Assembly (NCBI RefSeq): GCF_004803915.1
Contig: NZ_CP039396.1
Coordinates: forward strand, 2,170,001-2,234,000
Source of the DNA: Duncaniella dubosii
Lineage (GTDB): Bacteria; Bacteroidota; Bacteroidia; Bacteroidales; Muribaculaceae
Direction: 5' to 3'
Length of the DNA: 64,000 nucleotides
A program made the translations under genes and the position numbers. Each line of letters starts with the position of its first letter. Position 1 is the first letter of the stretch. Positions 27,015 to 35,429 of this stretch are shown here, in pieces. Under the pieces are notes generated by a model that was given only the letters and a program-made list of their open reading frames with translations, did not search any database and was not told the origin of the DNA.

Positions 27015-27067
27015 TCATCCCCGCAGGGTGGCTTCCGATGTCTCACCTGTGGGGATGAGTTTTTTTG
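27015..27067 (+). terminator. Intrinsic terminator after the DUF3843-like gene
   Basis: Stem TCATCCCCGCAGG (27015-27027) pairs with CCTGTGGGGATGA (27046-27058) with one G-T wobble, followed by a T-run (27060-27066). Confidence 0.85.
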
Positions 27068-27099
27068 TCGTATTGTTTCGGTTTTTCGGAATTAATCAT

Positions 27100-27107
27100 T
27101 ACATTTG
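27100..27107 (+). promoter_or_regulatory. Putative -7 element TACATTTG of the BspA-like gene
   Basis: Exact TAnnTTTG match; a TTTC (27076-27079) lies 20 bp upstream, close to the -33 TTTG. The predicted leader is long, about 147 nt before ATG 27261. Confidence 0.45.
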
Positions 27108-27260
27108 CGACAGGCATCGGCCGAGGCGGTTGCCTGATTTGTTTTTTTTACATCCAAGTGATTTATATTCTGCCTCAGCTTTGGCTGTGAATGCGTGCAA
27201 TAATAAAAATGATTCTTGTTGTAGCTTAAGTAACTTATTTCTAACTAAACCACATTCATC

Positions 27261-29687
27261 ATGAAATTAAACCGATTATTACAACGTTTGTGTTGCAGTG
27301 CTTTGGGTTTGTCTGCTTTGATGGCATTATCCGCTTCAGTATCTGCCTATGATTTTTCATCAAAAGACCGTAATGGGATAGAGATTTTCTATAATATCAA
27401 CCCCGACGGCAAAACAGTCACTGTGACTTATGGTGGTGAAAAGTATAATGCTTCAAATATTGAGATTCCACAAGAGGTCAGTAACGGTACAGATAGGTAT
27501 ACAGTAACAGCAATTGGTAACAGAGCATTTGAAAATGCGTCGATTGTAAGTGTTTCATTACCTGATGCTATTACTGAAATTCAGACATATGCTTTTAGCC
27601 AAAGTAAAATATCAAACATTAACTATCCAGAAAACCTTAAATATATACGAGAATCTGCATTTTATCGTACAAATATCTCGAACGGAATTTTCCCAAAGAA
27701 ATTAGAAGTTATTGAATCAGATGCGTTCTCTGCAACCCAAATTGACAGTTTATATCTGCCTAAAAGCCTAATCGCGTTAGGTGAACATGCTTTTAATGGA
27801 TGTCAAAATATACGGACGGTCAAAATTCCCGGTAGTATCAAGACTGTAAGCAAAGATGTTTTTAGTAATTGCGTAAATTTGTATAAAGTCACAATCGAAG
27901 AAGGCGTTGAAAGTCTTGGTGTAAGACCTTATGACGGCTCTGTTTTTTCTCAATGTCCTATAACAGAGATTAGCTATCCCACGACGTTAACGTATATAGG
28001 ACCTGCGACTTTTATAGGAAATAAGTTGAAGGAAATAGTATTGCCGAATACAATTAAAGAATTAGGAGAAAGTTGCTTTTCATCTTCATTAGAACTGGAA
28101 TCAATTCATTTCTCAAGCGGAATGGAGGAGATACCTAATTTTGTATGCTCTAATTCACCAAAACTCGTAAAAGTAAACATACCGGAAGGTATTAGAAAAA
28201 TAGGAATGTTACCGTTCGAAAATGCAACTCTACTCTCTCATATCACTCTTCCTGAAAGTGTGACTGAATTATCGGTAGCATCGTTAGCAAAAACTGGTAT
28301 TGTGAACTTTACTTTTCCAAAAAAATTGAAATATGTTGGAGCTCAGATGTTCGAGAATTGTGAGAATCTTACAGAGATAACAATACCCTCAACTATTGAT
28401 ACTATAAAAAATAGTGCTTTTGTTTTCTGTACTAATCTCAGAAAAGTTACATTGCCCGAAACACTCAAGGTTATGGAAGATAATATATTCTATAATTGTA
28501 AAAGTCTTAAGGATATTAATATTCCGTCCGGGATTGGGATTCTTCCAAGCTCCACTTTTTCAGGATGTAGCGGGATGACAAAAGTAGCTATACCTGAAGG
28601 TATTACAGAAATAGGCAGGTACGCTTTTATGTCTTGTTCAAAAATAACGGATATTGAACTTCCTAAAAGCCTGCAAACCATCCGTTCTAGAGTTTTCGAA
28701 GGTTGTGATGCTCTTCGTAAGCTCTCCATATATCACAATGTATCTGTAATTGAGCAACACGCTTTTGATGGCTGTCTGGGTATCGAGGAAATCCACTTGT
28801 ATCGAGCCGTGTTGCCGGAAACTCCTATTCCACAAGGCTGGTTGGTAGACAGACCAGTCATCCCGGAAGGAAATTCATGCACGCTATATGTGCCTAAAGG
28901 AAGTGGCGAGACGTATAAGGCTTCTCCTTATTGGAACACCTTTAAAGAAATCATAGAGGTTGACATGCCGGAAAATCTGAACTATCAGATTTCATTCCCA
29001 TATTATACGTATGGAGGAAGTCTGACAGTCAATGGTGAAACGGCTAAAAATGTAATGGAATTCGCCATAGGTTCAGATATTACTATCTCTGTTGTTCCGC
29101 AAGATGGCTATCATCTCAAATCACTAATGCTTAACGGCAAAGACGTGCTCTCTGAAATGACCGATAGAAGCTATATTATCGAAAAGCTTGATGCAAACTA
29201 TGTGGTTGATGCAAAGTTTGCTGAAAATCCTGTGAAACTATCGCTTTTCATGGCTGTTGGCGGATCGGTTGATGTTGAAATCGAGAAAAGAGCCACATTC
29301 TCATGTGCTATTACACCTGAGGACGGCTGGAAAGTCAACACCGTTACATTCAATGGCCGTGATGTCACCTCGGACCTTACAGACGACAACCGCTATACCA
29401 CGCCGTCGCTCATCGGCGATTCGGAACTCCGTGTGACTTTTGAAAACGTCAATTCGGCTGTCGAGAATATCGGAGTCAATGCCACTTCTACCAAAGTATA
29501 TGTTGACAGGAGCGGATTGGTTACAATCGAAGGAATCGAAAGCGGAACTGTGGTCAGTGCCTATGCGGTCAACGGCCAGTTGGTTGAGCGAATCACTTCG
29601 TCAGGCGACATAGCCACACTACAGCTTTATCAGCACGGAATCTATCTGATACAGACCCCGGTCAAGACATATAAAATCCACTATTGA
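27261..29687 (+). CDS. BspA-like leucine-rich repeat surface protein with T9SS sorting domain
   Basis: An 808-residue secreted protein: signal peptide (LSALMALSASVSA), then about 18 LRR_5 (BspA/TpLRR) repeats over roughly residues 60-560. Their core is ITEIGxxAFxxCxxLxxVxLPxxL, for example IPEGITEIGRYAFMSCSKITDIELP. Two homologous beta modules follow (about 575-650 and 655-730; GGSLTVNGE and GGSVDVEIE, each with a LNGKDV/FNGRDV segment). The last about 75 residues form a sorting domain ending in YKIHY. Such proteins bind host or bacterial surfaces; the ligand is unknown. The repeat region is visibly more AT-rich than the last quarter of the gene. Confidence 0.9.
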   Translation: MKLNRLLQRLCCSALGLSALMALSASVSAYDFSSKDRNGIEIFYNINPDGKTVTVTYGGEKYNASNIEIPQEVSNGTDRYTVTAIGNRAFENASIVSVSLPDAITEIQTYAFSQSKISNINYPENLKYIRESAFYRTNISNGIFPKKLEVIESDAFSATQIDSLYLPKSLIALGEHAFNGCQNIRTVKIPGSIKTVSKDVFSNCVNLYKVTIEEGVESLGVRPYDGSVFSQCPITEISYPTTLTYIGPATFIGNKLKEIVLPNTIKELGESCFSSSLELESIHFSSGMEEIPNFVCSNSPKLVKVNIPEGIRKIGMLPFENATLLSHITLPESVTELSVASLAKTGIVNFTFPKKLKYVGAQMFENCENLTEITIPSTIDTIKNSAFVFCTNLRKVTLPETLKVMEDNIFYNCKSLKDINIPSGIGILPSSTFSGCSGMTKVAIPEGITEIGRYAFMSCSKITDIELPKSLQTIRSRVFEGCDALRKLSIYHNVSVIEQHAFDGCLGIEEIHLYRAVLPETPIPQGWLVDRPVIPEGNSCTLYVPKGSGETYKASPYWNTFKEIIEVDMPENLNYQISFPYYTYGGSLTVNGETAKNVMEFAIGSDITISVVPQDGYHLKSLMLNGKDVLSEMTDRSYIIEKLDANYVVDAKFAENPVKLSLFMAVGGSVDVEIEKRATFSCAITPEDGWKVNTVTFNGRDVTSDLTDDNRYTTPSLIGDSELRVTFENVNSAVENIGVNATSTKVYVDRSGLVTIEGIESGTVVSAYAVNGQLVERITSSGDIATLQLYQHGIYLIQTPVKTYKIHY

Positions 29688-29736
29688 TAGAAATACAGTC
29701 ATGCCTCCTTGAACCGAGGCTGTATAGTATGAAAAA

Positions 29737-29768
29737 TACCCCTGCCGCTCATTGCTGTGGCAGGGGTA
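29737..29768. terminator. Bidirectional intrinsic terminator
   Basis: TACCCCTGCC (29737-29746) pairs with GGCAGGGGTA (29759-29768) in the space between the convergent BspA-like gene and fucP. A-rich flank on the left serves the minus strand as a T-run. Confidence 0.85.
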
Positions 29769-29793
29769 AATTATGTCTCGATTTTAAATTGTC

Positions 29794-31095
29794 TTAGTCG
29801 CGTGCGCGGCGGATGCCGTAGACGATTATGACGAGGAAACAGATAAGCGGGAGGATGAACGAGATATTGACGGCGGGGAAGTTTCCGATAGTACCGCAGT
29901 CTATGATGCGTGCTTGAAGCGGGGGGAGGACAGAGCCGCCGAGGATGGCCATGATAAGGCCGGCAGCACCAAACTTGGCATCATCGCCCAGACCGTTGAG
30001 GGCAATACCGTAGATTGTCGGGAACATGAGCGACATACAGGCCGATACGCCGACGAGACAGTAGACTCCCATGCGGTCCTGAAATAATATCACGCCTGCG
30101 GTCAATATCGCAGCCACGACGGCGAGCACGGCGAGAAGTTTGCCAGCGTTTACATAGCGGAGCAGGTAGGTGCAGACGAAACGGCTGCAGCAGAAGATGG
30201 CCATTGCGATTATGTTGTATTTCTGCGACAGCACTTCGGCTGCCTTTTCGTCCATGCCTTCAAGCATGAACACGCGTGTGCCGTACTGGATGATGAATGT
30301 CCAGCACATGATCTGTGCCCCGACATAGAAGAACTGGGCTATTACACCTTCGCGGTAGCGGCCAATGGAGAAGATGCGTCGGAGAGTCCCGAAGAAATTG
30401 ATGGAGTGTGACTGGTCACCGTTCTTGGGCATACGGGTGACGGCGATGACGACAAACATCATCAGCACCACGAGGCCGATAAAGACGTAAGGGGTGATGA
30501 GGGTAAGCAGGTCGGCATCGCGGACTGCCTCAAACTCGGCATCGCTCAGTGCGGCGCGCGCCTCGGTCTCCATCGGGTTCAGACGTGCCTGAATGAAGTT
30601 CATGGCTACCCACATGCCCATCAGCGAGCCGACGGGATTGAACGACTGTGCCATGTTGAGACGCCGTGTGGCGGTCTCTTCCGAACCCATCGAAAGGATG
30701 TAGGGGTTACAGCTCGTCTCGAGAAACGATAGTCCGCACGTAAGGATAAAGTAGGCGATAAGGAAGGGATAGTAGCTTCCGGTGAGCATCGCGGGATAGA
30801 AAAGGAACGCTCCGACGGCATAGAGGCCGAGACCGGTGAGCACACCGGCTTTATAGGAGAAACGGCGGATAAACATCGCTGCCGGGAATGCCATTGCGAA
30901 ATAGCCTCCGTAGAAAGCCACCTGCACCAGAGTGCCGTCTGTCACACTCATGCGGAATATTTTAGAGAAGGCTTTCACCATCGGGTTGGTGATGTCGTTG
31001 GCAAAGCCCCATAAAGCAAAGCAGCTCGTGATCAGGATGAACGGCACGAGATAATTGATGCCATTGTAGCGAAGGAGTGATTGATTCTCTTTCAT
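29794..31095 (-). CDS. fucP: L-fucose:H+ symporter
   Basis: A 433-residue MFS transporter with 12 predicted membrane helices. The FucP family signature shows in FALWGFANDITNPMVKAF in TM1 and its flank, YGGYFAMAFPAAMFIRRFSYKAGVLTGLGLYAVGAFLF and FLETSCNPYILSMGSEETATRRLNMAQSFNPVGSL. E. coli FucP is 438 residues. It brings L-fucose into the cytoplasm with a proton. It is the last gene of the minus-strand unit fucI, mutarotase, fucP. Confidence 0.93.
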   Translation of the reverse strand: MKENQSLLRYNGINYLVPFILITSCFALWGFANDITNPMVKAFSKIFRMSVTDGTLVQVAFYGGYFAMAFPAAMFIRRFSYKAGVLTGLGLYAVGAFLFYPAMLTGSYYPFLIAYFILTCGLSFLETSCNPYILSMGSEETATRRLNMAQSFNPVGSLMGMWVAMNFIQARLNPMETEARAALSDAEFEAVRDADLLTLITPYVFIGLVVLMMFVVIAVTRMPKNGDQSHSINFFGTLRRIFSIGRYREGVIAQFFYVGAQIMCWTFIIQYGTRVFMLEGMDEKAAEVLSQKYNIIAMAIFCCSRFVCTYLLRYVNAGKLLAVLAVVAAILTAGVILFQDRMGVYCLVGVSACMSLMFPTIYGIALNGLGDDAKFGAAGLIMAILGGSVLPPLQARIIDCGTIGNFPAVNISFILPLICFLVIIVYGIRRARD

Positions 31096-31158
31096 TGGTG
31101 ATTGATGTAGGTCTTTTTTTGATGTTAAGGTAAGAAATCAGATGTCTTTAGCCGGACT

Positions 31159-31548
31159 TCAGTCATAGAGATGAAACACCCGTTCCATCGGCTGCCATTT
31201 TTCGGCCGACGACGCTCCGGGAGCTGCTACCTGAAAAATCGACATGTAGTCTTCCCATTCCTGCTGGCGCGGGAGGGTTGCGAGCCGGGCCATCGCGGCT
31301 TCAAGGTCGAGGTCGGCCGGAGCTTCGAGAATCATCATCAGCCGCGTCCCGCGGAGATAGATGTCCATTTCAAGGATTCCGACTTCCTTTATTCCCGCAA
31401 GGATTTCGGGCCAGAAATTTTCTTCGGCATGGCGTTTGCGGTATTCTTTGATAAGTTCCGGGTCATCTTTGAGGTCAAGTGTGCGGCAATATCTTCTGAC
31501 GGGGACTTTGTATTCCCTCATTAGATAGCCGGTCTCTTTGTTTTCCAT
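31159..31548 (-). CDS. L-rhamnose/L-fucose mutarotase family protein
   Basis: A 129-residue protein of the RhaM (DUF718) family: RRYCRTLDLKDDPELIKEYRKRHAEENFWPEI, then GILEMDIYLRGTRLMMILEA, and a tail with MERVFHLYD. The histidine and tyrosine typical of the anomer-converting site are present. Located between fucI and fucP, it most likely interconverts L-fucose anomers rather than L-rhamnose; this is inferred. A start at the internal Met 10 (MREYKVPVRRY) is possible and would give 120 residues. Confidence 0.85.
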   Translation of the reverse strand: MENKETGYLMREYKVPVRRYCRTLDLKDDPELIKEYRKRHAEENFWPEILAGIKEVGILEMDIYLRGTRLMMILEAPADLDLEAAMARLATLPRQQEWEDYMSIFQVAAPGASSAEKWQPMERVFHLYD

Positions 31549-31571
31549 AGGGAGAAATATGTTTTAGTAAG

Positions 31572-31626
31572 AAGGGATTTTGCAGAGTGTCATCAGTGTG
31601 TGTGACATGCTACTGCAAAATCCCTT
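31572..31626 (-). repeat. Strong hairpin in the fuc operon spacer
   Basis: Perfect 14-bp arms AAGGGATTTTGCAG (31572-31585) and its complement (31613-31626), with a smaller stem inside the loop (TGTCA near 31588 and TGACA near 31602). It lies 18 nt after the fucI stop. No T-run follows on the minus strand, so it is not a standard terminator; it may shield the fucI 3' end or lower downstream expression. Confidence 0.6.
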
Positions 31627-31644
31627 TCTATGACGAAACTTTAA

Positions 31645-33423
31645 TTACTTATAAATAGGACCGTAGGTTGCACATGCGCGGTAGTCAGAACCTTCCTTAT
31701 CCATTCCGAACGCATTCCATGCCGCAGGACGGAAAATCTTCTCGTCCTCTACATTGTGCATGCAGACGGGGATGCGGAGGATCGAAGCGAGGGTGATGAG
31801 GTCGGCACCGATGTGGCCGTAGGAAATCGCGCCGTGGTTTGCACCCCAGTTGTTCATCACTGAGTATACATCCTTGAACGCGTCGCGGTCGGGGCAGAGA
31901 CGGGGCACGAACCAAGTGGTTGGCCATGTCGGGTCAGTGCGCATGTCGAGCACCTTCATGATTTCGGGATCTACATCGGCGGTCCATCCTTCTGCAATCT
32001 GTAGCACCGGGCCGAGACCTTTGACGAGGTTGAGTCGCATCATGGTCACGGGCATTCCGCCTTTGGTGAGGAAGTTCGACGAGAAGCCGCCGCCACGGAA
32101 GTAGTCGCGGTCAGCGGGATACCATGTGGTAGCGCCGAGACATTTTTCAACATCGCTTTCGGTCATTTCCCACGGTTCTTTCATCATCGGGTTGCCCTCT
32201 GCGTCAGACACCTGTCCTGTTCCGTCGAGAGTTGTGGCGCCCGAGTTGATGAGGTGGATCATACCGTCGGCTGCACGGCCTGTAAGCTCCTTGCCTGTAA
32301 CGCGCTTCACTGCTTCGGGACTCCAGTAGGTGCGGACGTCGCTGAAGAACTGTGCGCGGTTGGTCAGAAGGTGGCCGAAAAGCATTGCGATGCCGTTGCA
32401 GCAGTCGTTTTCGGTAGCGAATACAAATGCCTCGCGGATGCCGTTCCAGTCAAATGAAGTGTTGAGGAGCGCTTCGGAGAAGTCACCATTGGGATAGAAG
32501 TCGGTCCATTGGCGCTGACCCTGAAAGCCGCCGGCGATTGCGTTGTGGCCGAGTGCTTCTTCAAGATATCCCATTTCACGGAGTTTGGGATTGCCCTGCA
32601 TGAGGTCGCGGATGATGAGGGTCATCTTCACAACGAATTCCCAGTCAGCGTCTTTTTCTTCGCGGGTCTTTTTCTTTTCGGGACGGTTCTTGAAATCCTC
32701 GCCTTCGCGTGGCTTGCAGTATTTTTCGGTCCAAGCCATTGCTTTTTCATATTCTTCGTGGTCATAGATGCCGAGTGTGATGCGGCGGGCAACTTCGGTC
32801 ATGTCGACCTGTTCGGCACGGATACCGAGATATTCCTGAAGGAAGTCGGGGTCTACGATCGAACCTGCGATACCCATTGCAACATTGCCGACAGAGAGAT
32901 AAGACTTGCCTCTCATGAGAGCGACGGCGAGGGCTGCGCGGGTGAAGCGAAGGAGCTTTTCGGCCACATCGGCGGGAATCGAGTTGTCGTCAAGATCCTG
33001 CACGTCGTGTCCGTAGATGCCGAACGCGGGAAGACCCTTCTGAGCGTGGGCGGCGAGCACGGCTGCGAGATATACGGCGCCGGGACGTTCTGTGCCGTTG
33101 AATCCCCATACGGCCTTCGGCCAGTGGGGGTGCATGTCCATTGTCTCAGAGCCGTAACACCAGCATGATGTCACCGAGATAGTCGCGCCTACGCCTTCAC
33201 GTTCGAATTTTTCCGCACATGCCGCAGCTTCGGGCACACGGCCGATAGTTCCGTCGGCGATTACGCATTCAACCGGCGAACCGTCGGGATAACGGAGGTT
33301 GGCTGATATAAGGTTGGCCACGGCTTTGGCCAGATTCATTGTTTTGTCTTCAAGACTTTCGCGGATGCCTCCCTGACGAGCGTCGATGATGGGACGGATA
33401 CCGATTTTAGGGTAAGTGTTCAT
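31645..33423 (-). CDS. fucI: L-fucose isomerase
   Basis: A 592-residue enzyme, nearly the same length as E. coli FucI (591). Start [28 protein letters not shown] is diagnostic. The Mn2+-binding acid residues E338 (FATENDCC) and D362 ([10 protein letters not shown]) match E337 and D361 of the E. coli enzyme, and the late histidine falls in the [11 protein letters not shown] region. It converts L-fucose to L-fuculose (also D-arabinose to D-ribulose). First gene of the operon; a -7 box lies at 33509-33516. No fuculokinase or fuculose-phosphate aldolase gene is in the window. Confidence 0.96.
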   Translation of the reverse strand: MNTYPKIGIRPIIDARQGGIRESLEDKTMNLAKAVANLISANLRYPDGSPVECVIADGTIGRVPEAAACAEKFEREGVGATISVTSCWCYGSETMDMHPHWPKAVWGFNGTERPGAVYLAAVLAAHAQKGLPAFGIYGHDVQDLDDNSIPADVAEKLLRFTRAALAVALMRGKSYLSVGNVAMGIAGSIVDPDFLQEYLGIRAEQVDMTEVARRITLGIYDHEEYEKAMAWTEKYCKPREGEDFKNRPEKKKTREEKDADWEFVVKMTLIIRDLMQGNPKLREMGYLEEALGHNAIAGGFQGQRQWTDFYPNGDFSEALLNTSFDWNGIREAFVFATENDCCNGIAMLFGHLLTNRAQFFSDVRTYWSPEAVKRVTGKELTGRAADGMIHLINSGATTLDGTGQVSDAEGNPMMKEPWEMTESDVEKCLGATTWYPADRDYFRGGGFSSNFLTKGGMPVTMMRLNLVKGLGPVLQIAEGWTADVDPEIMKVLDMRTDPTWPTTWFVPRLCPDRDAFKDVYSVMNNWGANHGAISYGHIGADLITLASILRIPVCMHNVEDEKIFRPAAWNAFGMDKEGSDYRACATYGPIYK

Positions 33424-33508
33424 GATACTGAAATGATATTTCTTGGTTTTTGTTGTTCTATTATTCTTTATTTATGTATTTGTTGTGTATTTATAGGTGT
33501 ATGCTGTG

Positions 33509-33516
33509 CAAAACTA
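33509..33516 (-). promoter_or_regulatory. Putative -7 element TAGTTTTG of the fuc operon
   Basis: Exact TAnnTTTG match on the minus strand, about 86 nt upstream of the fucI start, just before the end of the upstream methyltransferase operon. No clear -33 box. Confidence 0.4.
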
Positions 33517-33538
33517 CAGAAAAAAACTGATAATGTCT

Positions 33539-34231
33539 CTATCTGCGCGACGGAATTTTGCGTTTGTAGCATTGCTTGAAATCGCAGAGTCCGCAGGAGT
33601 ATTCCAGTTTCCTTACGTTTTCACCAAGTCCGATGACACCGCTGACCGATTTTATGGGTGTCATCAGGCTTGACGGCGTGAGCGCCACCCCACAGGGCTT
33701 TTCTTCCGGAAAGAGCCTGAACAGATCCTGCTGTCCGCTGACGTGCCATCCGCAATATCCCGGGCTGAACCTGTTGGTGTGCCGCCATCCTGACGGATCG
33801 AGCAGGCGTTGCAGTTCCTCCTCCATGCAGTCGGCGGCCTTTTCGGCAATCACGCTGCCTATCGCGTCGGCAATGAACACCTTCACCATGTCGCCGTCGT
33901 CCATGAGCTTGTGTTGGAACTCCTCAAACTCTGTGCCGGCGGTCGCGATGAAGAATGTGTAGCGCGACGAACCGCGCAGTTGCCGGCTTATGATGCGTCC
34001 GACCGAGAAGTCCCTGCCCATGACGGTGAGAGTGGCGCTGTCGGGGTCGAGCTTTCCGTCTGTGACGAAGAAACAGAAGCCGGGACGCACGAACCGGGCC
34101 ACACATGCGAGCATTTCGTCTGTCTCTCCGACGGTCATTGCATCGGGTGCAGCCGTGCCATAGCCCATCTGCTCGTAGATTTCAGGCAGTCCGATGGCAA
34201 GGTCTTCGAAATTTAGCTCGCGTTTGATCAT
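33539..34231 (-). CDS. Stand-alone methionine-synthase (MetH) activation-domain protein
   Basis: A 230-residue protein matching the C-terminal reactivation module of B12-dependent methionine synthase, which binds S-adenosylmethionine and helps re-methylate oxidised cobalamin. The AdoMet-binding motif appears as HTNRFSPGYCGWHVSGQQDLFRLF. After the module it adds a Cys cluster, CGLCDFKQC, near the C-terminus, perhaps for a metal or iron-sulfur centre. In MetH this module is fused; here it is separate. Its likely client is the fusion methyltransferase encoded at 39672, which lacks an activation domain. It follows the zinc methyltransferase gene in one operon (27 nt gap once that gene's frameshift is corrected). 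Confidence 0.85.
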   Translation of the reverse strand: MIKRELNFEDLAIGLPEIYEQMGYGTAAPDAMTVGETDEMLACVARFVRPGFCFFVTDGKLDPDSATLTVMGRDFSVGRIISRQLRGSSRYTFFIATAGTEFEEFQHKLMDDGDMVKVFIADAIGSVIAEKAADCMEEELQRLLDPSGWRHTNRFSPGYCGWHVSGQQDLFRLFPEEKPCGVALTPSSLMTPIKSVSGVIGLGENVRKLEYSCGLCDFKQCYKRKIPSRR

Positions 34232-35270
34232 AGGCAGCTTTAGGGATTATCGGATGGTTATGAGTTCTTTCTGTTATATTCTTCAAGTTCCTCGAAAAAT
34301 GCGTCGATGTTGGCGAACGGCGTGTGGGGGGAGTGTCGCAGCCGCTCGACAGGACGAAATTCGGATAGTCTCGCATGCGTCCGAGCAATTCGGCCGTAGC
34401 CTTGTGCATGGCCTCAGGAGTGGATTCCTTGAACACTGAAACCGGGTCGAGATTGCCCATAGCAAGTGCTGTGGGTGGAATCTCGCGGATCACTTCGGCC
34501 ATGTCGCATTTATTGCCGAAGTGATATGCTCCCGCACCTGTTGCAGCCATAGCCTTGGTGCAGTGGCCCGTGTTTCCGCAGTTGTGGAGAATGATTGTGA
34601 AATAATCGTCCTGCACCTGATCGACTATCTGTTTTACATAGTCTGATGAAAAGCGCTTGCAATCTTCGTCAGACATGAGTCCGGCGGCAGGTTCGGCCAT
34701 CACCACACCGTTGACACCTGTTTCCTTCAGTGCCTTGCAGTAGCGGAGTATGTATTCCGTACATTTCGCGAGAAGGGTATGTGCGGCTTCCGGATTCTGA
34801 TAGATGAGAATCATGATTTCCGACATATCGTAAAGTCGTCCTGCGAGTGAGAACGGGCCGATACATCCTCCAAGCACGGGACGGTCGGTTATCGAGCGTG
34901 CAGCCAGTAGATTGGCCTTGATGTATTCAGGCACGCGCCCGGCGCGGAGAGAGGGGACTTTCAGCCGTTCGATATCCTCTGGCGAGTTGAGCATGTGGCC
35001 TATGACGGCGGGTACTTCATTCTCGGGAAACGAGATTTCAGCGCCGAAAGCCTCGGCCTCTACCGTGAGATCCATTATGACGGTAGCGGCTGCGGTCGGA
35101 TATTTCTTTGCCAGAGCCTCTATCGCCTTGTGGTGGACATTTCCGTCGCTCACGGCCCGGAGGACGGTTTCACCTATGATTTCAATTCCCGGATGAGTCA
35201 TGATAGGTATCGCAGCTATATCTTTGCGCCTGATAATGTCCTGCATCCAGCGGGTCATATTAATTTTCAT
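34182..35270 (-). CDS. UroD-fold zinc methyltransferase (MtaA/CmuA-like), frameshifted near its C-terminus
   Basis: As read, 362 residues of the uroporphyrinogen-decarboxylase/MtaA superfamily. The zinc-thiol motif of corrinoid methyltransferases is complete: H229-x-C231 (LHNCGNTGHC) and C311 (SSGCDTPP). Right after C311 the frame breaks: the expected end HTPFANIDAFFEELEEYN is encoded in the +1-shifted frame and stops at 34258. The shift falls in a run of six G (34326-34331); seven would restore a protein of 337 residues. The read-through tail (TRRSPTST...PCHRTA) is not natural sequence and overlaps the next gene by 50 nt. Function: moving methyl groups between a corrinoid and a thiol. It may be a pseudogene, a phase-variable gene or an artefact. 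Confidence 0.82.
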   Translation of the reverse strand: MKINMTRWMQDIIRRKDIAAIPIMTHPGIEIIGETVLRAVSDGNVHHKAIEALAKKYPTAAATVIMDLTVEAEAFGAEISFPENEVPAVIGHMLNSPEDIERLKVPSLRAGRVPEYIKANLLAARSITDRPVLGGCIGPFSLAGRLYDMSEIMILIYQNPEAAHTLLAKCTEYILRYCKALKETGVNGVVMAEPAAGLMSDEDCKRFSSDYVKQIVDQVQDDYFTIILHNCGNTGHCTKAMAATGAGAYHFGNKCDMAEVIREIPPTALAMGNLDPVSVFKESTPEAMHKATAELLGRMRDYPNFVLSSGCDTPPTRRSPTSTHFSRNLKNITERTHNHPIIPKAAYDQTRAKFRRPCHRTA

Positions 35271-35316
35271 GGTTTTTTACAATATGTTGTAGTCGCATGT
35301 TTTTGATTTCTGTCTG

Positions 35317-35324
35317 CAAATATA
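35317..35324 (-). promoter_or_regulatory. Putative -7 element TATATTTG of the methyltransferase operon
   Basis: Exact TAnnTTTG on the minus strand, about 46 nt upstream of ATG 35270, and just beside an inverted repeat (35338-35376) shared with the divergent promoter. Confidence 0.5.
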
Positions 35325-35337
35325 CTTCTTTTCAGCT

Positions 35338-35376
35338 GAATTCTCTATAAATATTTTTCAATTTCATTGAGAATTC
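35338..35376. promoter_or_regulatory. Inverted repeat between divergent promoters, candidate operator
   Basis: Perfect 8-bp arms GAATTCTC (35338-35345) and GAGAATTC (35369-35376), 31 bp from arm start to arm start, about three helical turns. It covers the -33 zones of both the minus promoter (35317-35324) and the plus promoter (35378-35385). A single dimeric regulator could control both operons. Confidence 0.45.
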
Positions 35377-35377
35377 G

Positions 35378-35385
35378 TACTTTTG
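35378..35385 (+). promoter_or_regulatory. Putative -7 element TACTTTTG of the glycosidase operon
   Basis: Exact TAnnTTTG match on the plus strand 44 nt upstream of ATG 35430. Predicted start near 35391, so the longer reading frame from 35367 cannot be translated from this promoter. Confidence 0.5.
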
Positions 35386-35429
35386 TCATACATTATGTAA
35401 GAATTAAATTTAGAGCTAAACAAAATACC

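Noticed and set aside
35271..35429. Cobalamin riboswitch for the B12-dependent genes
   Set aside because: I looked for the conserved B12-box and the surrounding stems here and in the other spacers near the corrinoid genes; none was found. Control seems to rest on promoter elements and the inverted repeat.
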